A stretch of DNA of 64,000 nucleotides from Cristatella mucedo (Eukaryota; Bryozoa; Phylactolaemata; Cristatellidae), in NCBI GenBank assembly GCA_009760855.2, contig WPIO01000019.1:1357001-1421000 (forward strand), written 5' to 3'. This document shows positions 58,934 to 64,000 of the stretch, one piece after another. The position numbers and the translations under genes were made by a program. The stretch's first letter is position 1, and each line of letters starts with the position of its first letter. The notes beneath the pieces were generated by a model. The model was not told the DNA's origin. It saw only the letters and a list, made by a program, of their open reading frames with translations, and ran no database searches.

Positions 58934-61643
58934 ACTCACTCTCGTTTTACGTTCCGCCGCTGCCACTGCTGCTGCTGCTGCTGCAAGGTGCAACGATCGG
59001 AGGCGAAAGCTCAGACTCACGACGTCTAGGATCGATGCGCTGTCGCCCTGCACTTTCGCCAGGTGCCACTTGCCACGCACCGAGGAGAGGCGCTAGCGAT
59101 TGGTAGAGGAACGAGGGCCGACAATCGCGTGCGAACCAAAACGACCGGTGCGTCAGAATTGCCTAATGAGTACGAGGGACTGTGGGACGAGAAAGAGGAC
59201 TTGCGATCGAAATCGTTAATCGAACGAGTTGAGCCACTCACTACCGCTTCCCCCCCCCCCACTGTGCACTGGCTGCTGCAGATGGCACAGAATATTGTGC
59301 ATTCGGCGGCAAAGTCTTGGTTGATATGCGTGTATATATATATATATATATATATCCTTCAAGGATATATATATATATTTATATATATATATCCTTCAAG
59401 GATATATATATATATTTATATATATATATATATCCTTCAAGGATATAAATAAATATATATATATATTTATATATATATATATATATATATCCTTTAAAGG
59501 CATCATGCACTTTTTTACGCAAAACTGCATTTACACCGGCTAAGGTTCCGACTTCGGACACTAGAGACAACCTAGAACTTGACTTTAAGGATTTGTCGCT
59601 CACTTTTAGGTCCCTTCATTCTATGGCTCCAGCCTATCTCTCCGACATACTCCCCCATCAGGCCAAGCATCGTACCACCCGCTTTTCGGAATCCAACAGT
59701 CTAGATATACCTCATACAAACCTCAAATCCTTTGGAGACCGTGCATTCAGTTCGTATGCTCCCAAAGCCTGGAACTCCCTCCCGACTTGCGTCAGAACAT
59801 CCCCTGACCTGACCACATTTAAAAAGAACTTAAAAACACACCTATTTACGACAGCATTTAGTGGGTCCCTGTGATTCGTCCTTCACGTGCTTATGTGTGC
59901 TGACACTGTGCATGCTGCCACTAACCACATTTGCATGCTGACCCTGTGCATGTCACCCCTAACCATGTTATTCATTTTGTTTGTTTTTCAAGCATGATTT
60001 TACTTACCATTTAATTGCATTTCCCTTTGCAGCAAATGTAAAGCGCCTAGAAAGAGATTAAGTTCTCTGAGGGCGCTTTATCAAGTACATTATTATTATT
60101 ATTATTGAGTGTACCGGTAGGGAGCGGAAACTGGTGGCTGATGGGAAAGATGGGCGTCTCGATGGCCGGGTTCAAAGAATTAGCCCGGCGGTCTACTTCT
60201 CGTGCGGTAGACCTGAGACTTTAGAGGCAGTCGACCGATCGGGAAGAGACTCAACCAAGCAACGCTGTTGCCGTCTTCATAGGCGCTTTGCCTGGCGAGA
60301 TCTATCTGTTGTAATGCTCGAGTTCGGAAAAGAGGAATGTATCGATAAAGAAAACTACCCGTAGAAGGATGGTGGCTAAATTTGTGATAACTTGTACCTA
60401 AGCATGTATAGGCAGCAGCAGATTCGTGTCCGTAGGTAGTCTCTGCTCAATTTCTAAATGCCGCCAATCGAGAAAGTTTACGACCTTCACACTTCCGACA
60501 TATCTCTCGCTGCCAAATGCGAGCGATTGTACCAGAAACAGCTCGATACGACGCTAGTCTTGACTCCGAACTGCGCCCAGTGTAGACAAGGCTGGTTCAA
60601 CGCTTGTTCACGCTCGAGACAAGCTCTATTATTCAAGTTCTTAGGTGTCTCGAGTCCGGACGTGCGCCCACCGTGTGGACACAGCTTTAGACTGCGTCCA
60701 TAAGGTGGGCGGCTGGCGTTGATGGGCAGAGGCCACAGCAGTGAACAAATCCTCAGTTGCCAAAGCAAGTGCAGGCTGATGCCGGCGACGACCAAAAAGA
60801 GAAAGAAATGAGCTCTCCATGCGTGCGCAACGGCCCCAGTGTCTGCGTTGCGAGTCAGCGGCAACAGCTGCTAGCGCCCCTCCCCCCCCCCCCGCCGTCC
60901 GTCGAAGCGCCATTTTCTTTAAAAGAAAAAGCTTTTTCCGTCGTTGCTGTTTCTATTTTTTCTCCACTCTTCCTTAACTTTACAGACCTCTTTATTATAA
61001 TAATAATGCACTTGATAAAGCGCCCTCAGAGACCTGAATCTCTTTCTAGGCGCTTTACGTCTTTTTCAACTCTTCGCTTTCGCTTCAGTATTTCAGCCTC
61101 TTTTGAAATTACACTGATAGAATTGTTTATTTATTTTATTATTCATGATAATCTTCAGTATTTGCCTCTTTTGAAGGCTGATAATTTGGTCGCAGTCGCG
61201 TGCGCCGTAGCTTGGCCGCCGTTGCGAGCCTGCAGTTCTCGCGAACGCTTCTCTGTCCAGGTCAGGCGACGAGCTCGTCGGATGCGAGCAGGCAGATAGC
61301 GATCTGCAAGAGCGGAGAATGGGCCGTCTCGGACCCGTGGCGGGGCGCGGTCGCCTTCTACAACCTCGACGGCCACGTTCGCGGTCGCTACGGTGGGCGC
61401 GGCAACGACGCCGACCAGATGGACCAGCCCGAGGGTCTCTGCTGCGACCGGCTTGGTCACGTGCTCGTGGCCGACCGCGGCAACGGGCGCGTCGCCATGC
61501 TGACGGCGCAATGCAAGCTCAAGTGCTTCACCCTCACCTCGGACGACGGTCTTGACTCGCCTCGCTTCGTCGCTATCAACCAGGACGGGCATCTGGTCGT
61601 CGTTCAGGACGGCGGACAGATCAAAGTGTTCAAGTACCTGTGA
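55524..61643 (+). CDS. TRIM-NHL E3 ubiquitin ligase, complete two-exon gene
   Basis: It encodes 713 aa from exons 55,524-57,282 and 61,261-61,643 (phase 1). The RING finger at residues 17-61 has Cys17, 20, 32, His34, Cys37, 40, 57 and 60, with ILRCLHTFCLSC. B-box 1 at about 98-138 has CDGC, CVNC and CGDC. B-box 2 at about 209-240 has CVTC and CERC, then EHRAH. A coiled coil spans about 245-345. The NHL propeller runs from about 420 to the end, with blades such as GLCLTKEGNVVAVDRAERKV, EGLCCDRLGHVLVADRGNGR and FVAINQDGHLVVVQDGGQIK. RING E3s of this architecture ubiquitinate partners, and NHL domains bind protein or RNA. Two B-boxes and the LSDVVTEDFLSCRICHE start resemble TRIM56 more than TRIM2/3/32, but orthology is not established. 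A start 14 codons upstream is open only from a GTG, so the ATG is preferred. Confidence 0.94.
57421..58050. repeat. 10-bp G-rich minisatellite (GGAGACGGAC)n in the TRIM-NHL intron
   Basis: About 62 units in 630 bp: 24 perfect units, one irregular 12-15 bp interruption at 57,661-57,675, then about 37 perfect units. All Gs are on the sense strand. No frame contains a stop, giving Glu-Thr-Asp-Gly-Asp-Gly-Arg repeats on the + strand and Val-Arg-Leu-Arg-Pro-Ser repeats on the - strand. It begins 138 bp after the exon 1 donor. Confidence 0.98.
58871..58928. repeat. (CT)n microsatellite
   Basis: About 29 CT units, then CACTCACTCACTCTC. Sense-strand pyrimidine in the TRIM-NHL intron. Confidence 0.97.
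59331..59500. repeat. AT-rich array with regularly placed TCCTTCAAGGA palindromes
   Basis: TA dinucleotide runs are punctuated by TCCTTCAAGGA at 59,355, 59,392 and 59,433 and by a variant TCCTTTAAAGG at 59,490. TTTATA and AAATAAA steps lie between. The whole stretch can fold into several hairpins. Confidence 0.93.
59573..60108 (+). mobile_element. LINE family A copy, best-preserved 3' end
   Basis: It encodes SLTFRSLHSMAPAYLSDILP, then HQAKHRTTRFSESNSLDIPH, FGDRAFSSYAPKAWNSLPT and TSPDLTTFKKNLKTHLFTTA in one open frame (59,593-59,874). The 3' UTR and tail follow: AAATGTAAAGCGCCTAGAAA, GAGATTAAGTTCTCTGAGGG, CGCTTTATCAAG and (ATT)n. It is 5'-truncated. Confidence 0.93.
60996..61062 (-). mobile_element. 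LINE family A 3' tail, reverse, 200 bp before TRIM-NHL exon 2
   Basis: ATAATAATAATGCACTTGAT, AAAGCGCCCTCAGAGACCTG, then AATCTCTTTCTAGGCGCTTT, the exact reverse of the family tail. Confidence 0.85.
61261..61643 (+). CDS. TRIM-NHL coding exon 2 (stop codon)
   Basis: QATSSSDASRQIAICKSGEW to GGQIKVFKYL, then TGA. It completes the NHL propeller with three blades. Acceptor CTCTGTCCAG, phase 1 in. Confidence 0.93.
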
Positions 61644-61802
61644 TAATCGGCTCGCGGCGGCGGCGGCCACCGCCTCTGTAGTCGACGCTTTGCCGGGCTA
61701 GCCTGCGGCCTGTTTCTGGACCGACGCGATTTGAGGCGGCGAGATGCCGGTGTCGCTCGGTGCCACAGAGCGCCGCCGCTCGGTGTCGCTCTGAACTTTA
61801 GT

Positions 61803-61808
61803 AATAAA
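61803..61808 (+). terminator. Poly(A) signal AATAAA of the TRIM-NHL gene
   Basis: TTTAGTAATAAAGCCTGC, 160 bp after the stop. The downstream LINE begins at 61,857. Confidence 0.75.
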
Positions 61809-61856
61809 GCCTGCTAAAGCTCAAACGTGGGCACACCCGATCGGAACCAGCTGATA

Positions 61857-62535
61857 GTAATAATAATAATAATAATTCACTTGATAAAGCGCCCTCAGAG
61901 AACTTAATCTCTATCTAGGCGCTTTACATTTGCTGCAAAGTGAAATGCAATTGAATGGTAAGTAAAATCATGCTTGAAAAACAAACAAAATGAATAATAT
62001 GGTTAGGGGTGACATGCACAGGGTCAGCATGTGAATGTGGTTAGTGGCAACATGCACAGTGTCAGCACGCATAAGCACATCAAGGACGAATCACAGGGAT
62101 CCACTAAATGCTGTCGTAAATAGGTGTGTTTTTAAGTTCCTTTTAAATGTGGTCAGGTCGGGGGATGTTCTGACGCAGGTCGGGAGGGAGTTCCAGGTTG
62201 TGGGAGCATACGAACTGAATGCACGGTCTCCAAAGGATTTAAGGTTTGTATGAGGTATTTTAGACTGTTGGATTCCGAAAAGCGGGTGGTACGATACTTG
62301 GCCTGATGGGGTAGTATATCTGAAAGATAGGCTGGAGCCATAGAATGAAGGGACCTAAAAGTGAGCGACAAAACCTTGAAGTCAATCCGTTGCTTGACTT
62401 TTAGCCAGTGCAGGTCGGCGAGAAGTGGAGTAATGTGGCAATTGCGACGCTCACGACAGACAAGTCTAGCTGCCGAGTTTTGCACCAGCTGCAATCGCCT
62501 GATCGCACATGCTGGTAGGCCATTAAGTGACCTCA
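61857..62535 (-). mobile_element. LINE family A copy, reverse orientation
   Basis: (AATAAT)n, then TTGATAAAGCGCCCTCAGAG at its 3' end. The reverse strand encodes SLNGLPACAIRRLQLVQNSA, ARLVCRERRNCHITPLLADL, then HWLKVKQRIDFKVLSLTFRS, close to the copy at 59,573. It is 5'-truncated near 62,535. Confidence 0.92.
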
Positions 62536-62780
62536 ACCTCCGACTTCTGTGCAGGGGCTCGGGAGAAAGTGGGACGTCGCCGGTGTATAACCGAAATGCG
62601 CGCTGGTTTGTTTCGGATTATTTCGCCGGCCGTTTTATTATGGGGGGTGGGTTGTTGCATCTTGTCACAAATCCTTGCCGTCGACGCAAGAAAAGCAGAA
62701 ATCCCGTACAGCCAAGTATTCTTTTTGTGCCGGTCTTATTAGCTGACGGATTCGTCCGACGAACTGGCGCCGATCGTGGG
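62536..62780. other. Nothing recognised
   Basis: Short stretch between the LINE and the tandem duplication. Confidence 0.4.
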
Positions 62781-62781
62781 A

Positions 62782-63081
62782 CGCAACTAGGGAAAACTGA
62801 ACTAGTACAAATTACTGGCCTCTGATATGCAGCCATGCATGCTGACGCCATCTATACATTTAGACAGAAGAATTGCACAGATATTGCAACGATAGCTGCC
62901 AATCTCAATGCCGACGCCAGTGTCAGCAAAGGCGCAACTAGGGAAAACTGAACTACTACAAATTACTGGCCTCTGATATAGACATGCATGCTGACGCCAT
63001 CTATACATTTAGACAGAAGAATTGCACAGATATTGCAACGATAGCTGCCAATGTCAATGCCGACGCCAGTGTCAGCAAAGA
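62782..63081. repeat. ~150-bp tandem duplication
   Basis: CGCAACTAGGGAAAACTGAA begins at 62,782 and again at 62,933. The copies (151 and 149 bp) differ at a few bases and a small indel near GATATGCAGCC versus GATATAGAC. Confidence 0.95.
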
Positions 63082-63084
63082 CGC

Positions 63085-63880
63085 AATGTTCGCCTTTTGA
63101 TTTGTAGCTGAGCTCCAGGGGTCAGAGGCTATTTCCCGCCAAGCCCCGCCATACTCCGGCCACGCTGCCGCTCGCCATGCCGCTGAGCTAGACGAGCGGC
63201 AGTCAGGTTAGACATCATTATAATATCGCATGCGCCAACCACAACAGGGGAACTATACAGGTTTACAGGGAGGGTCCTATACAAAGTACACTATAGGGGC
63301 GCAAGACGACGAAGCAAACGCGAGCAAACGTGTTAGTTGGTCAGTCGGCTTCCGCAGTCCCGCCGTGGTACCGACTGCGAATCCAACAGTACGAGCGTAC
63401 GCCGTAGAAGATCCGGCTCGCTGAGTAGCTGCTTGGCTTGTCCAAGTCGACATCCACCACAGTCGAGAGCTTCCGCCGAAAGACACCAACTCACGGGAGA
63501 GGGGTGGGGGCCACGAACACGCTACAGGGGGAACGCGGAATATACAAGTCGCAACAACGAACGTGCTATCCAGCTCCGCTCGGGCCTTGGGCACTCATTG
63601 CTTTGCGTGCGTGGCCACATCGCCGGAGCACGCCTGCAACCATCCAGGTGCATCACTCGGCGAGACCGGGAGCCTCCAACACCACGACTTACTTGGCCAA
63701 CTTCTCCTACCCTAAGAGCCTCGGTGACCTCACGTCACCGCACATCCGGCCATGCCGTAGGTCCGACCCCGGCTTAGCCGGTGACCCTTACCCGCATTAT
63801 AGCCGTCCGGTCCCAGCCAACCGAACCTAGCCTGGGTACACAATTACTCTCGTCTGCAATAACGGAGAACCTAGCGAACA
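63085..63880. other. No gene recognised
   Basis: Several overlapping open frames (for example 63,337-63,777 +) show no domain I can name and no splice or family support. Confidence 0.35.
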
Positions 63881-63884
63881 AGAG

Positions 63885-63993
63885 ATGGAGAGAAGAAAGA
63901 GAGCGAGAGATGGAGAGAAAGAGAGAGAGAGAGATGGAGTGAGAAAGACATGAAGTAGAGGAGAGGTAGAGAGAGAGAGGGAGAGACAGAGAA
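63885..63993. repeat. Purine-rich GA repeat at the window end
   Basis: GAGAGATGGAGAGAAAGAGA-type units. It probably continues beyond the window. Confidence 0.9.
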
Positions 63994-64000
63994 CCATGGA

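Larger units (their letters stand above)
57283..61260 (+). other. TRIM-NHL intron
   Basis: About 4 kb, GTGAGC...GTCCAG. It holds the minisatellite, (CT)n, an AT palindrome array, a LINE A copy, a short reversed LINE A tail and unassigned sequence at 58,055-58,860 and 60,110-60,990. Confidence 0.9.

Overview
This is a eukaryotic, metazoan nuclear genome window. The signs are spliced genes with GT-AG introns, AATAAA poly(A) signals, CpG-rich islands, many long microsatellites and old interspersed transposons. Coding exons are very GC-rich and favour G/C at third positions, with long Ala/Ser/Gln/Gly runs. Introns and intergenic DNA are closer to balanced and full of (CT)n, (GA)n, (CA)n, (CCTG)n and AT arrays. 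I cannot name the species. An animal with a two-B-box TRIM-NHL gene, a USP53/54 gene and L2/CR1-like LINEs fits, most likely an invertebrate or an early-branching chordate. No prokaryotic, viral or CRISPR-type locus is seen.

Layout. Positions 1-11,100 hold no recognisable host gene, only decayed L2/CR1-like LINE pieces, a second LINE family and (CT)n arrays. Positions 11,540-13,520 form a CpG-rich island, a plausible promoter for the gene that follows. Positions 19,452-45,520 (+) hold a complete 17-coding-exon USP53/54-type ubiquitin-specific protease gene. I reconstructed it exon by exon; all splice phases agree and the total is 1,776 codons plus stop. Its introns contain LINEs, a Tc1-like fragment, a DNA transposon with terminal inverted repeats and several large simple repeats. 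Positions 49,023-49,952 (-) hold HAUS1, an augmin subunit, in a single exon. Positions 50,149-52,572 (-) hold GTF2H5 (TFIIH p8/TTDA) in two coding exons. GTF2H5 lies directly upstream of HAUS1 with only 196 bp between its stop and the HAUS1 start and no poly(A) signal between them, so the pair is a candidate dicistronic unit. Positions 55,524-61,643 (+) hold a two-exon TRIM-NHL E3 ligase gene (RING, two B-boxes, coiled coil, NHL propeller). Its single ~4 kb intron starts with a ~630-bp array of a 10-bp G-rich minisatellite. The end of the window holds a reverse-oriented LINE, a ~150-bp tandem duplication and purine-rich sequence.

The genes do not form a pathway. There are two ubiquitin-system genes (a deubiquitinase and an E3 ligase), one spindle factor and one transcription/repair factor. 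Transposons seen: an L2/CR1-like LINE family A with (ATT)n tails (over a dozen pieces), a second LINE family B, a tRNA-derived SINE family A that shares its 3' tail with LINE A, an unrelated tRNA-like SINE family B, a pogo/Tigger-like TIR element, a Tc1-like relic and a 77-bp hairpin MITE nested in a LINE.
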